A DNA stretch of 64,000 nucleotides, taken from the NCBI RefSeq assembly GCF_039555335.1, contig NC_092644.1, positions 51,797,365-51,861,364 on the forward strand, in the 5' to 3' direction. This document shows positions 1 through 11,298 of this stretch, piece after piece. The stretch is from Amphiura filiformis. Lineage: Eukaryota; Echinodermata; Ophiuroidea; Amphilepidida; Amphiuridae. The first letter of the stretch is position 1. Every line of letters starts with the position of its first letter. Position numbers and translations under genes: made by a program. The notes under the pieces are model-generated. The model did not search any database, was not told the DNA's origin, and was given only the letters and a program-made list of their open reading frames with translations.

Positions 1-315
1 TTCACACTTATAAAATGAGAGTGACAGGTTTCACAGTTTACACCACATGTAGCTCTAATTGGTACTGAACAAAGTGCATGTCTGGGGTCATGCTGGGTAT
101 GAAAAATAGCAATGTGTCAAACATGTGTGACACGATAATGAAAATTGTGAACTTTTTTCTGCACATTTTGCATTTTCATGTTGCATTGTTAATTGGGTGT
201 GTGTAGGTGTGTGGTTCAAATAAAGCTTGGATGTTGGTTTCAGTAGAACATCCCTGGTTTAAGGAGGTGATAGTTGTAACAGTAAAGGAGAAATGTAACT
301 TTTGTACTGTTTGCC
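1..315. other. No gene seen
   Basis: AT-rich sequence with no ORF, splice-flanked exon or clear repeat that I can support. It may be intergenic or belong to an untranslated region of a gene outside the window. Confidence 0.4.
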
Positions 316-735
316 TATAATTAAAAACACAGATAAAAAGAATTTATCACGTCTGACGTCATCTGTCAATCAAATTCGAGCACGGTTTGTTTACAAGTGT
401 CGTGATGATGACTTGCTGAACGCGGATTTATAACCGGGCGCCTTATTGTTAATTTTGCACCTTTCGACATGCAAACCATCTCAAAAGTTAGGTCTACATA
501 GTAGGAAACTTTCTTAACCGAATGCACCATGTCCACAATGCCTAGAAAAGCTGCTTTTTGCCTTGTAAAAGTACGGAATTTTTTCACCATTTGCTGCTAT
601 TCCTTTTCGCCGATCAGCACCAGATAGAGCGGTCTTCCTTTTACGCGCTGATTAACCTGTGTAAACCAATCAAGGATCGTAATTGACAGTGACATCAGAC
701 GCGATAAATTATCTTTATCTTTGTCTTTCATTATA
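316..735. mobile_element. MITE with about 50-bp imperfect terminal inverted repeats
   Basis: The left end (TATAATTAAAAACACAGATA, continuing into ATCACGTCTGACGTCATC) is mirrored by the right end near 670-735, where GACATCAGACGCGATAAATT is followed by an AT-rich end finishing in attata. Both ends carry TA, as expected for Tc1/mariner-type targets. No transposase is encoded. The small - strand ORF inside is not a gene. The CTGACGTC core recurs in the shorter element at 14938-15086, so the two probably belong to related families. Confidence 0.7.
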
Positions 736-3141
736 ATGCAGTCAGTAACATGCTAAATTGAGCTGAGCTTTGTCTACTCACAGTGCTTCTGGGGCACATA
801 CCATAACATTAACCCTAACCAGCAACAAAACTATAGTGCTCCTGGGGCACTGTGTGTCAGCCCCACCCAGTTGATTTCTCACTGACAGCACAGACTGCAA
901 AAGGCACTAACATGATATAATTCCTTGGTCATGTGTCAATGTCAACAGATGAATACATGATTTGATACATTGGTACTCAGATATGTGATACATTAATACT
1001 CAGATGGGTTCCAGTTAATTGCACTTTGTCTCCAGGAGAGTATTGTTTGGAATTGAGGTCAGTCAATTAGCAGCATGTTGACACCAGTAATAGGTCATGA
1101 GCCAAGTTTGGAGTCCTAAAAAGGTGGACTGGATTCAGGACTTGGCTCACGAGTATGGCCTTAAATAGCATATTTCTAATTGAGCATCCAGAAATTTCTA
1201 TTGAGGTATGCTTTTTGGAAAATACCAGATGCTGCTGACCTCCCATCATGGCATTATGATTTTGGTGGCTATAGGTCACATGCACAAGCGCATGTGTGTG
1301 TGTGTTTCTATTGATGCTAAATAAATTTCACGAAAAACACAGGCTGCTATTAAGCAGATAATGGGACAAACGTCTATTTCTATTGAGCTAAATAAGTCTG
1401 TTAGCCAGTGTATGGAATATTCCGGAATATTATTCTTTTGATGCAGCCTTTATGAAGATACACTGTAAAAAACAATATGTCTGTATGATTGCCAAATTGA
1501 ATAATTTTTTTTTAAACAGTGCACTTTGTAATGTACGAATTTGACCAAACCTTGCACTGAAGTTGTATAAAAGAAGTTGACTGCCATATAGAATGTAGTG
1601 GCTTTTCACACAATAAGGAATAGAAACAAAAGAAAATGTATTCAGCTATATGGTTACTAGTACTTTAGTCAAACCAAATGTTTGTTTGACCATGTAAACT
1701 CAAACTATTGTAGAATGCCTGTGGGGACCAAAGAGATTAGACCAAAAGAGTACCAAATCCACAATGTTTGCGTGCCATTCATGGAGGCAAGATCATTTAC
1801 CTATGGATTATTTCTCCATGTGCATGGCAAACTTTGATTTTAAATGTGTGATTGTTTGCATTATGCATGTAATGCATTGGGCTTCTTATATGATGGATTT
1901 ACCATAGCATTATACACAGGGCAATTCTGACTTGGAACTCTTTGGGTTTAATCTCTTTGGCGGGGGACTCACAAATCAATTCTCAAATCAGTGAAATGAA
2001 GAAACAAATCATGTTGTAGAATGTAGATGTGACAAACTGCTCTATTTGGACAATTTGTTTTAAAAATTTTGTAAACATGGTGTAAAATTGGTGCTCTTAA
2101 AATTGTTCATTATATATGCATTATGTATTTCATATTACGCCTTGCCATTGGTTGATATTTTTTCACTATATTGTTATTTTTGTCGTAGTGTGCCAGAAAA
2201 GGCTATAATGTCAAGCTGCTAGTATTGAGAAACTCTTATCTATGGATACACAGGTACAATCTTCTAGGGCTATGTGAAATCTATGGGCCCTCATCTATTT
2301 TAATGGGCTAGAAATCAAATAGTGTTATACTGGTCCATTTTATGTGACCCTTTGTAAGACATCAGACTTACAAAATCAACAACAGGTAATGCCATGGATT
2401 AATATTGAAGTCGGCATTGAGTCCATGTTATTGAATCTAGTGACATATTCTGTGGGCCCACAGGGTATCATATCAGCAGGCTTTTGGCCTGATGACCTTA
2501 TTTCAAATACTGGTACAGTACGTGTTCAAGTGGGTTTTAACCCAAGCAAGTTTTCATTCTGATGGGCTGTTAATTAATTTTTTTTGCCGTAGGCCTGTGA
2601 AAATTATAGAGGCCCTTTCAAATGCAAGGCCCAAATTAAGTGGCCCTTTAATATAGGTTTATTTTGTTTACTTAGAGCCCTGCCCATCGGTATCCAATAC
2701 TTGTTGGGTAGAGAATCAAAATGTCGTCTGACAAACCTTTTCTTTATGCCCTTAAAGAAATTATGTGACAACAGTTGAACATCCGAAATTTCACATACCT
2801 GTACATTTATTGTGTAGAAATCTCAGAAATGTTGTATGTAACTATTTAGTTTAAGGCAGGGGTAGCATCACTCTCACTCATGAGGTCATTGACCTGTCAC
2901 TTGCCAATTTTATGTGATGTTGCCATGTTTACTTTCCACTCTTAGGCCGAGGAAAAAATTGTTTGGTTGTCCACTACAACTTCTCTGGAATAGTAGTGGG
3001 TGGGTGGAAAATGTGTTTTTTGTAGACTTCATAGATGAGACAAAAATACCTTAAGGGATTGGCCGCAGCACTGCCTGAATTTTGCACATGTAATGAGCCA
3101 GGTCTATGGCTTTATGTGCACACTCAGATCAACCAACTTGT
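736..3141. other. Non-coding stretch, no gene seen
   Basis: No exon-like segment was recognised. A small interrupted palindrome (GAGCCAAGT at 1100 against ACTTGGCTC at 1140) and a twice-repeated phrase around CTGGGGCAC at 785-850 are the only structures noticed. ORFs here are short and unsupported. Confidence 0.4.
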
Positions 3142-3356
3142 TTAACTCCATGAGAACTACCTGCCGATTGGCCAAAAAGAAGTTTTCATTATCAATTGGA
3201 CCCATCAGCAACATTGTTAGAAAAATTTCACCACACAAAAAAATTGGGGTGAATTATTTGCAAAGCTCCATTCTGATTGGTGATTAAAGTGAAGTTATCA
3301 TGTAATTGACCAATCAGAGACAATGTTAGATCGGCAGGTAGTGCTCAGGGGGTTAA
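3142..3356. mobile_element. MITE flanked by TTAA (piggyBac-like target)
   Basis: A 23-bp inverted repeat with three mismatches (ending in ACTACCTGCCGAT on the left and ATCGGCAGGTAGT on the right) is bounded exactly by TTAA at 3142-3145 and 3353-3356. TTAA duplication is the signature of the piggyBac superfamily. At about 215 bp with no ORF it is non-autonomous. The internal pair CTGATTGGTG and GACCAATCAG adds CCAAT-like motifs, probably incidental. Confidence 0.65.
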
Positions 3357-4866
3357 TTAATTTAGAGAAGAATTTAATCCATCTGACAAAAATCAAATTT
3401 GCTCACAATCTTTATTGACTAGTTCAAAAGAAAGAAAAGCTATATAAACACTTTCATGTGAATTTAAACACAAAATTGTCTTATTCTTATACATTCTTGA
3501 TTTCTTTAAAAGTTTATGTTAAGTTGATATAGCTGTAAAGTTTTTTTTCTGCAGATAGATTGTGAAAATTCCTGCCTGACAAGTTGTTAGTTTCAAAGTA
3601 AACATGACATTAAGTCCTTGTGTAATTGTGTATATTCCATTTTTGCTTAACTCTTGCCATTAGAGACTGATGCAGCTTAGGTTTTGTTTAAGAAGTTTAA
3701 ACATCTTAAAACGATGGTGCTATGTAATATAATATAAATGGGATGCAATGGTTTATGTGCTTAAAGATATATATCACATTTTCTGAATACTTTATAACAG
3801 GAAATTTTGACAAGGTGTTTATATTTGGGGTTATTTGAGATAATTTTTGGAACTGCAAATTAGAAAAGATGAACAGAAATTGTCATCAATATGGAGATCA
3901 GTTAATTAAATACTTGCGTATGTGATTCTGGTAGGTCAGAGGTTGGTGTATAATCTGAGCAGCATTCTACAAGTAGGGGTAGATAAAGTTGTACAACCAG
4001 GGGTACATAAAGCTGAGAAAGTCAGTGATTTTCTGTACCAAACATTTGAAAAGTACTCCTCCTTATGTATTTAAAAGGATCATTCTTAACTGTAATTGAG
4101 TATCCTTAAAAGAAAGTATACTGTTAAGCTATAAAGTACAGTATTCTGAAATGGAGTGTTCTTTCGAAAAAGAAAGTATTTTTGCTTTAAAGGGAGGGTT
4201 GATCATCGCAGAATAGGAGTTGATCATTGCATAAAAGGGACTAATCCTACTGAGATTTTCAAATGAGGCATTTTTCTGTACCAAAAGAGCACCACATTCT
4301 CAATAATATGTACATGTGTGCAACATTTAATTACATAAGAGAAATTGTAAAAGGATAATACAGGGATGTAAGTTTTATGTATTTTTACAGAATTCAGGTT
4401 TTTTCGTAGTCCAGATTTATGTAATTTATTTTATTTTCAGCCCAATTTTGGTCTTTTTAGCCCGAATTTATGCGCTTTTCCCAAAATTTTCTCTTCAGAG
4501 TTACTTACATCCCTGATAATAAGATACTCAGTCCAAATATCCTGTTCAGAGGTGTACTTATTTTGTTTAAGAAATTATGACAGGAATTTATTTAGTTTGA
4601 ACAAATAGGTCCAAACTATATTCTGTAATGACAATCACTTGATATTTTTGGGTTATTACAACATCATGTTTGTTTTCTACACTTGTCGATGCAATAAATG
4701 TTTTGGTATTAAAATAATATTATTTTGATCGCTCTTTTATTTGATTAGTGGTTATAATAATTTGTCAGTTTGCATTAAAGATGAAGGGACTATGAGAGAT
4801 GTCATGACCAAAGTGGTCAACAAGAGTCGATGTTCATGAAAGTTCATCTGTGTTGGTATAAATCAT
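3357..4866. other. AT-rich stretch, no gene seen
   Basis: No coding exon recognised. An AATAAA at 4693-4698 followed by a T/G-rich stretch could be a polyadenylation site of a + strand transcript from outside the window, but nothing else supports that. Confidence 0.3.
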
Positions 4867-5258
4867 GATTTTGATTTAAACTTTTGATCCAAACACAAAG
4901 AATTAATTCCTACCTCGGAATTTTCAGATGGTAGTCCATCTTTCATCAGCGAGTGAGTGTTTGAGAGGTGTCAAACCACATTCACATCGAGTCTCCTGGA
5001 CATTTTGTGGACTTGGACAAAGTGCACATACTCGACAGGGAGTCAAAGAAGCTGTTCATATCAAAGTCAACCAACCATCTCAACAAGACGGGGCCAGTTC
5101 AAACTTCCAGGAGTCTACGAGTCTATTATCAGGTCAAAGGTAAAAAAGATCACAACCTGATACAGTCACTCACTCACTGATGAAAGATGGAGTACCATCA
5201 GAAAATTCGAGGTAGGAATTAATTCTTTGTGTTTGGATCAAAAGTTTAAATCAAAATC
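4867..5258. mobile_element. MITE with about 90-bp terminal inverted repeats
   Basis: The left arm from GATTTTGATTTAAACTTTTG to the phrase CATCTTTCATCAG (about 4867-4950) is mirrored by 5170-5258, ending AGTTTAAATCAAAATC. Three overlapping + strand ORFs of 67-71 codons inside it are by-products of the element. No transposase is present, so it is a non-autonomous DNA transposon of unassigned superfamily. Confidence 0.75.
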
Positions 5259-5323
5259 AAGGGTCAATGTTCTTTGCCATGAAGTATAATACACACATAT
5301 CATACACTTCTCAAAAATAATTA

Positions 5324-5388
5324 GGGGTTCATTCATAGGATTTCGGGCATGATCGCTGTTTATGCCCTCAATCCTATGAATGAACCCC
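5324..5388. repeat. Long hairpin (about 27-bp arms)
   Basis: GGGGTTCATTCATAGGATT leads into GGGCAT on the left; the mirror ATGCCC then AATCCTATGAATGAACCCC stands on the right, with a loop of about 11 nt. It may be one end of a larger element reaching about 5776, because CATACATAC just after it is mirrored by GTATGTATG at about 5764. Confidence 0.65.
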
Positions 5389-6176
5389 GTTCATACATAC
5401 CCAACATTCTTAGCAATTCAATACAGATGAAAATAATAAGGGTTTACAAGTTTAAATAACATTTCCATACCGTTTTCCTTCATAAATTGGAAGAAAACGA
5501 GTAGGCCTACTTGCAGGAAGCAGCTCTGCTCATGAGGTCAACGGCCGGGAGTCAACGCGTGATACGCGTCATCTTTTGCGTTCCGCGTGAGATGGGCGCG
5601 GTGACATGCGCGTGTACGCAACACTGGCAAATCGTGGATTGTGTTAATTAGGTTCCAACACTGCGTGACGCAGCTTGTTTATGCCCTGCGTACTGGTCAT
5701 AAACGGTATTTATGACCAACAAAAATGGGCGCAAATCCAATCAAAAACGTCGTTATATCGTGAGTATGTATGAATTAAAGGATCATACTTATTTATTATC
5801 ATTGTTCAAAAAGAGCATTATCCCTGAAAGTAAGATAAGTGTCATTTCTTTCAGTGTATGTTCAAGCAACAGAGCATTTGCCAAGTACTGATCTCCCCTG
5901 ATACTGAAAAACCCCACCTTGGTCAGCACCATGAGAACAGGAAGAAAGAATGAAAATCACGATTGTCAGATTCTGATCCTTTAAAATTTGTGAAGAGTGT
6001 ATATTCATGCTTTAGAAACTTGTGCCAAATCAGATCTTGTGCAACATGGTTATTGTACAGTGCTGTTACCTCAAGCATGGGGCCTCATCTAGAATATGAG
6101 GCAACCGTATATAGGCATGGGGTTGGCTTCATCACAGCCGATATTGATGATTGGTGAGCAATCATGATTGAACATT
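5389..6176. other. CpG-rich patch and hairpin, no gene seen
   Basis: 5530-5640 is rich in CGCG and GCGC words, unlike its AT-rich surroundings. At 5695-5717 GGTCATAAA and TTTATGACC form a 9-bp hairpin. No open frame or splice signals support an exon here. Confidence 0.4.
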
Positions 6177-6669
6177 CTTATTCAATGGGTGCGTCTAGTA
6201 AAGAATTCACGTAATTTGATTGGTTTTCTGGTGTATAATATCTCACAATAGTTGATAGTGATATTAGTCAGGGCGCGCCGCCACGCAACGGCGACACGCT
6301 TGTTGCGCCTCAATGATCGCAGCGATAATGCATTCGCGTAATACATGTGCGAGAACTAAGAACGCGATTCGGCGGCTAAGATGTTTGTGATGGTTTCGTT
6401 CATTTAAAACAACGGGGATGTCCTCACCAAAGTAACTTTATTTTTTTTCTGAAAAGGGCAGTTTTTCGCAAAAATTACATTAAAACTGAATAAGAATGAG
6501 AATAAATGATAGATTTTTTGTTTTGCCTATCAATATCGTGTCATAATGGATGGGCTGGCCAATATTTTTATCGTAGTTGCCGCGCCGGCATCCACTACTC
6601 AAAATATTGGCCAGCCCATCCATTATGACACGATATTGATAAAAAGACAAAATCTATCATTTATTCTCT
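6177..6669 (+). mobile_element. Non-autonomous element, copy 1, with a terminal 160-bp hairpin
   Basis: It starts CTTATTCAATGGGTGCGTC and ends in a large palindrome (about 6503-6669) in which GTGTCATAATGGATGGGCTG is mirrored by CAGCCCATCCATTATGACAC. The same element lies in opposite orientation at 43556-44027, including its CpG-rich middle, which defines both ends. Only small chance ORFs occur. An asymmetric element with one giant hairpin at one end is unlike an ordinary MITE with two matching ends. Confidence 0.75.
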
Positions 6670-7550
6670 AAATGATCTGTAACTGTATCAAAAGGTTGAT
6701 GTCCTTTGTTATAAAATTGATATTTTGATATGACAACAAATGCTTTAGTTTATGAACAATGTCACCAAAAGTTAATTTGGAGGATATTATGAAAACAAGA
6801 CTTTTAAAAAAACCCTCATTTTGTACATGTAAGCAAGATTGATAGGAAAAAACAAATTAACTGCCAATAGCAACCAGCCAAATGTGGCCTGGATCTCATA
6901 CAAGATAGAATTATACACAATCAAAAGTTCCAACAAAGTTAGTGCGCCACAGGTATAATTCGCAAAGCTTTCAATAAATTATATCATCCTCAGTGTGACA
7001 GTTTCATATATATGGTGTACTGAGTGACTGTAATGGCGCCACAATGATGCTTTTGATGTTGGATTTTTTAACATCCACTGCAAGGTTAGCTTATCTACAG
7101 GAAGAGATATCAAAACATACACTACACTTTTAAGTACTAAAACTTTTAGATGCTTTCTGATGAAAACAAATGTTTGAACAAGTCTCAGCAGTACATGATT
7201 TTTTTTATTTGTTGAGTATACAGCCTAGAAACTCTTTCTCTGCATTTCCTGTTAAGCGGCATACTTCTTAATGCCAAAATCATGGCGCCACAATCGTATG
7301 ACACAATATCATCAGATTTCTGTTTCAGCTTAAGCTAAATCTCTCTTTGTGATTCACATTAGTTATTCACTTGCATTTTCAATTGGACTCCTGCAACAGC
7401 TCATGAAAGGGCTCTGTGTATTTTTCTTTCGCTTGGTATACACCAGGATATACATCTTGTAGATCTACATGAACGTTTTCATCACTCATCAATCCTCACT
7501 GTTTTCTGCGCCTCTGTCTTTAATCTGGTCAATTTTATACCACCATTTTG
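6670..7550. other. No gene seen
   Basis: AT-rich, low-complexity sequence upstream of the possible C1q promoter. No conserved coding segment or strong inverted repeat was recognised. Confidence 0.35.
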
Positions 7551-7557
7551 TATATAG
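7551..7557 (+). promoter_or_regulatory. Possible TATA box of the C1q-like gene
   Basis: TATATAG lies about 30 bp before a putative first exon that ends at a consensus GTAAGT donor (7656). This is the usual TATA-to-start spacing. The assignment depends on that exon being real and is inferred. Confidence 0.35.
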
Positions 7558-7580
7558 ATAGACTGGATTCTTTTTGTACA

Positions 7581-7655
7581 GGGCAAACTTGAACATCGCA
7601 GGTTTCTGCCTACTCTTCTCTACTATCACCACTACTGGTTTGAACTGACTGCTAG
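7581..7655 (+). other. Possible non-coding first exon of the C1q-like gene
   Basis: A short C/T-rich segment ends in GCTAG followed by the donor GTAAGT at 7656. It has a TATA-like box 30 bp upstream, and TACAG at 7577-7581 could alternatively act as an acceptor. The C1q coding exon begins with a strong acceptor (pyrimidine tract, then TTTTCAG at 9396-9402) only 6 bp before its ATG, so at least one upstream non-coding exon is expected. This is the best candidate I see. Confidence 0.4.
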
Positions 7656-9402
7656 GTAAGTGATTAGTGCCTCAGATGAGAACCATTTAGCTTTTCATAT
7701 GTGGCCGTGGTGCATTTATGTTTGATATAATGAAAATGTGCTCCAAATGCAAGAACCTAAGTATTAAAGTCATAATGCACGATTTCCATTAAATTTTCAA
7801 TTTTGTTGATGATCAAAATGCTGAAAGCTAAAATAATAGTTCTGTCCATTTTAAGCAAGTTAAATAACTTGGAAAAACAAACAAAAAACCACTGGCTATT
7901 TTGGCCGATTTATGGATTCCAGGGGAGCTTAATGTCTGAATATGACATGTCATTTTGCTTTGTTGACTTGACAAAAACGACAAATTTGGCTGATTCCATT
8001 TTGGCGAACGTTAGGACATGAACATTACAAATATGTCAAAAAATCAGGTTCGAAAAAGAAATTTCATATTACCGTATAAGATCGTACATTTAGGCTTTAA
8101 ATATTACTTTTGTGCAAATGGCCAGTCAGTCCATAATACAGTGCACTAAAATGTCTTCAAAACTTCAAAAAAGTTCCACAGCGTCTTGCGCCAGTTGCGA
8201 TTAAAAAAATGTATTAAATGTAGAAAACATGTATCTGTGATATAAAATTGGATGGATGCACAAATTAATTGGTCGAGCTATGAGTTTAAAAAATATTCAA
8301 GTCAAATCCAATATTTTAAGACTCGTAGTGAGACCAATAAATTTATATTGGGTGAAAAAATATCCAATTTTATTATTATTATGTTTTCAGACTTTTTTCT
8401 GTGTCAAAAATGTGTTTTTTAGTCAGAGTGTGATATTTTGGCCAAAAAATAAATCTGTACAAAGTATAGGAAGGAAGATTCTGGGAACATAATAATGAGC
8501 CAAATTGTGCCTTTTCTCAGTTATTTATATGACATTGCTTTGAAGAAAATTACACAAAATATAAATATTTGGAATACATGTAATTGAACAACAAATACAA
8601 ATATTATTTTGTCTTTTGTGTTTAAAATTAGTCAGATGGAAGCAAACATAATTTTCCTTGGAAATTAGAGAATGAAATCATCTTTATGGTCAGTCTGGTT
8701 ACATCAAACAATTTTTGTGTCTTACTGATGACATATTATTGGCTGGTTTCCTACCTTGTCAACTCATTTGTGATTGATAAAGATTAACTGATTCAAGATG
8801 GGAGACATCTGATCTGACCCTAGAGGAATTTGACATTTTCAAATGTTTGAAACGCAGACAAATGCATATTTGTGCCAAATCCATGAATGATGATGATGTA
8901 ATGTACCCTCTTCATGTCCCAAAGCCCCAATGGTGTTAACTTTCCTCAAATGAATTTACACTGAAATCTGACATGGCATGACACCACCCAAAGTTGAAGA
9001 TGTGATGAAATGAGGTTTCCAGTCGAATTTATAGTTATGCTTCAAGAGATACATGAAGAAATCAAATGGTATGACACATTATGACTGATTTGAAACTTTG
9101 CCACAAAACAAAATATACTGATGTAGGAAAAAAACACCACCCATGATTGAGACATTTAATATAATGAAAGAGCAGTATTGACCTTTTCAGTAAATCCCAT
9201 AATTCATTGCCATTATACCAGAGTAGTCGTCATGCCGACTTTCAATGCGCAGTAATGATGGTACCATACGATGACAACATCTCAGGTCTACCTGCAAAGA
9301 CTTGTGGGATTTAACGAAAAGGTCAATTGAATTTCATAATTGCTTTACAACCTGCTTGATGTTTCTCTCATTTGTTTTTCTTTCCAATTTAATTATTTTC
9401 AG
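7656..9402 (+). other. Putative intron 1 of the C1q-like gene
   Basis: It runs from the GTAAGT donor to the pyrimidine-rich acceptor ending TTTTCAG. It contains a MITE near its 3' end and two spurious ORFs (7803-8021, 8256-8492) of AT-rich composition. Confidence 0.4.
9180..9324. mobile_element. 145-bp MITE just upstream of the C1q coding exon
   Basis: The ends GACCTTTTCAGTAAATCCCA and TGGGATTTAACGAAAAGGTC are inverted copies with two mismatches. The internal phrase around GACAACATC and CAGGTCTAC recurs degenerately at about 39065-39130, so the family is dispersed. It lies 85 bp before the coding ATG, in the putative intron. Confidence 0.7.
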
Positions 9403-9408
9403 CTCAAA

Positions 9409-10221
9409 ATGTCTGCCCTGAGAACCATAACGACAATCATCATTCTGTGTGCCGTGCAGCAGGCTGTCTCTACTGTTATACCTGATGAAAGTCAACCGTC
9501 AACTATGACATGTTATAACTGCTGTCAGGGGCCTGCTGGTGTATCAGGGGTGCCAGGTGTCCCTGGTTTGCCTGGGGGTTATGGCCCTCCAGGGCCTGTG
9601 GGCCCAAAGGGTGATGTTGGAATCTCTATCAAAGGAGAAAGAGGTAATGTTGGAGAAAGAGGATATGCTGGATCACAAGGGCCCCAAGGCAACCCTGGGG
9701 CCCCAGGAAAAGTCGGCCCTGAGGGGGTTCAAGGACTTCCTGGACAGGACGGATCAGACGGAGTTTCCGGATCTATAGGCTCAAAAGGAGCAAAAGGAGA
9801 ACCGGGAATACCAAGATTTTCCGGTTTCACTGTTGTCAAAACCAGTCCTCAAGATACTTTGGGCGTTGTGACATTTGATGAGGTAGTTACAAATGCTGCT
9901 GGACATTATGATGCAAACAGTCACAAGTTCATCTGTCAAATTGCAGGCTACTATTCATTCACATTTTCCATTTTTTCCAGAGATGGCAATGCTCCATTTG
10001 TGGATTTGTATAAAAATGGAGCGACAGTTGTTAGTACCTACGTACATCCTTCACAAACCTCCAATTATCGTAATATGGGAACTAACACTGCATTGCTTCT
10101 ATTAGTAACGGGTGACCAAGTTTGGTTACACAATAGATTTTCTGGTAATAGGCGACAAATATTTGCTGACCCTAGTTGGAAATATACCACATTTTCTGGT
10201 GTTCTTCTTCATGAAACCTAA
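9409..10221 (+). CDS. Secreted C1q-domain collagen-like protein
   Basis: Single coding exon of 270 codons. Residues 1-21 form a signal peptide with a hydrophobic core (TIIILCAV). A short linker holds Cys35, Cys38 and Cys39, suited to disulfide-linking chains of a trimer. Residues 41-135 are about 31 Gly-X-Y triplets with one break (GISIKGER, near 71-78), and residues 137-270 are a C1q globular domain with the family's FTFSIF, LYKNG and GDQVWL strands and a closing TTFSGVLL. Such proteins form trimers outside the cell and act in pattern recognition or matrix assembly. The ligand cannot be read from sequence. I chose Met at 9409 because an in-frame ATG at 9340 lies upstream of a strong splice acceptor (AG at 9401-9402), so residues from 9340 would be intronic. 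It could equally be called C1q/TNF-related or otolin-like. Orthology is not certain. Confidence 0.9.
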   Translation: MSALRTITTIIILCAVQQAVSTVIPDESQPSTMTCYNCCQGPAGVSGVPGVPGLPGGYGPPGPVGPKGDVGISIKGERGNVGERGYAGSQGPQGNPGAPGKVGPEGVQGLPGQDGSDGVSGSIGSKGAKGEPGIPRFSGFTVVKTSPQDTLGVVTFDEVVTNAAGHYDANSHKFICQIAGYYSFTFSIFSRDGNAPFVDLYKNGATVVSTYVHPSQTSNYRNMGTNTALLLLVTGDQVWLHNRFSGNRRQIFADPSWKYTTFSGVLLHET

Positions 10222-10225
10222 TAAA
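10220..10225 (+). terminator. Polyadenylation signal overlapping the C1q stop codon
   Basis: AATAAA begins inside the stop codon (TAA at 10219-10221). If used, cleavage 10-30 nt downstream would leave a 3' UTR of only a few tens of bases. Further A/T-rich sequence follows to 10280, but no better AATAAA is seen there. Confidence 0.5.
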
Positions 10226-10329
10226 TTTGAATAATTATGTCAGAATATGCAATTTGTAATAATTGTATATTTATTAACAAATCACATAGCAGCCAATGGC
10301 TGAATTGCATGACATTTATTAGTTTTTGT

Positions 10330-10620
10330 AACTTTCTGATCTTGTGAGAAACTTTTGCTTTCCGAATTTCTCGGATCACTTTATTTCTGAGCTTATTTCT
10401 AGCATACTTGTTTCCATCAGCAAAAGCCCTGTCTCAGACCAATGAGGGCCTTAACACGATCTGTCATCCAAGGCTTGTCACGAGAGTGTAACTTGACAGT
10501 CTTGGATGGAAGGAAAGTGTCAATGCCCCCACTTAGAATGTGATAGAAGGCATTTGCCTTGGATTGTACATCGTTCATGTCATACACTTCAGTGTAGTGC
10601 ATATTCCAAAGCAAACCCAA
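10330..10620 (-). mobile_element. LINE coding relic (region between endonuclease and reverse transcriptase)
   Basis: On the - strand the translation contains FLPSKTVKLHSRDKPWMTD then RVKALIGLRQ, a pattern (DxPWMT..IK.LI..R) typical of the linker after the endonuclease domain of non-LTR retrotransposons. After RQ the frame shifts and the similarity continues in another frame (KYARNKLRNKV) towards 10330. It is therefore a short broken fragment, tail to tail with the C1q gene. Confidence 0.65.
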
Positions 10621-10773
10621 CCTGATAATGATTTATATTCATAGTTAGTAGATGTCTTTGAATGGCATTGAATTCAAATGTAAAGCTTTTTTTTATCATT
10701 TTGAGGTTATGACTGAATATGATTTTGTTGATCATTGCATGATGGGACAAGATTAAAGGGCAAGCGCATAGAG

Positions 10774-11298
10774 ATAGATGTCCATGACTTGATGGCCAAA
10801 TGAGCGCAAATGGAAAACAAAAACTGCCCTATTGAACTCGTGTGTAATCAATTCATGGTCATTCAGCCATGCAAATCCCCTTCTTGATTCAGAGCTCAGC
10901 ACAGTGAGTTTTAAGGTGACCAGTCCCATTCTTTGTCCCAATACACTTTGTAGTTAGGTCCAAAAAAAAAGGTTTGTCTCAAAGCTCACAAGTGGTTTGA
11001 AAACAAATGCGAAATGCGATTTTTTTTTATGCCCGACTTGGTATTTTTATGGTATTTTGAGAAAAAAAGTCTGATTTTCCCCAAATTTTTCCGGAAAAAA
11101 CCAAACAATTTTTTTTGAAATAAAAAAAATTTCCGCAATTCTTTTTTTTCCAAATCTCGTGATTTTACAAATGCACGCACAAGCTTGAGACAAACCTTTT
11201 TTTTTTGCCTTAGCAAGCATAGGCCTACTGAATTTGTGACTTTTAAAGGGGCAGTTTTTGTCTTCCATTCGGGCTCATTCAGCCATGGACATCTTTCA
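10774..11298. mobile_element. MITE, about 525 bp, with nested inverted repeats
   Basis: AGATGTCCATGAC and GGAAAACAAAAACTGCCC on the left are mirrored by GGGGCAGTTTTTGTCTTCC and GTCATGG-like AGCCATGGACATCT on the right. Inside, GGTTTGTCTCAAAGCTC at about 10971 is mirrored by GCTTGAGACAAACC at about 11183. The - strand ORFs inside (62-113 codons) come from its T-rich tracts and are not genes. Confidence 0.65.

Noticed and set aside
813-822. Telomere-like AACCCTAACC
   Set aside because: A single partial occurrence; not an array.
4928-5180. Three overlapping ORFs of 67-71 codons
   Set aside because: They lie wholly between the arms of a MITE and share no family features.
9340-9408. Upstream in-frame Met for the C1q-like protein
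   Set aside because: The segment contains a strong pyrimidine tract and acceptor AG at 9401-9402, and using Met at 9409 gives a normal signal peptide.
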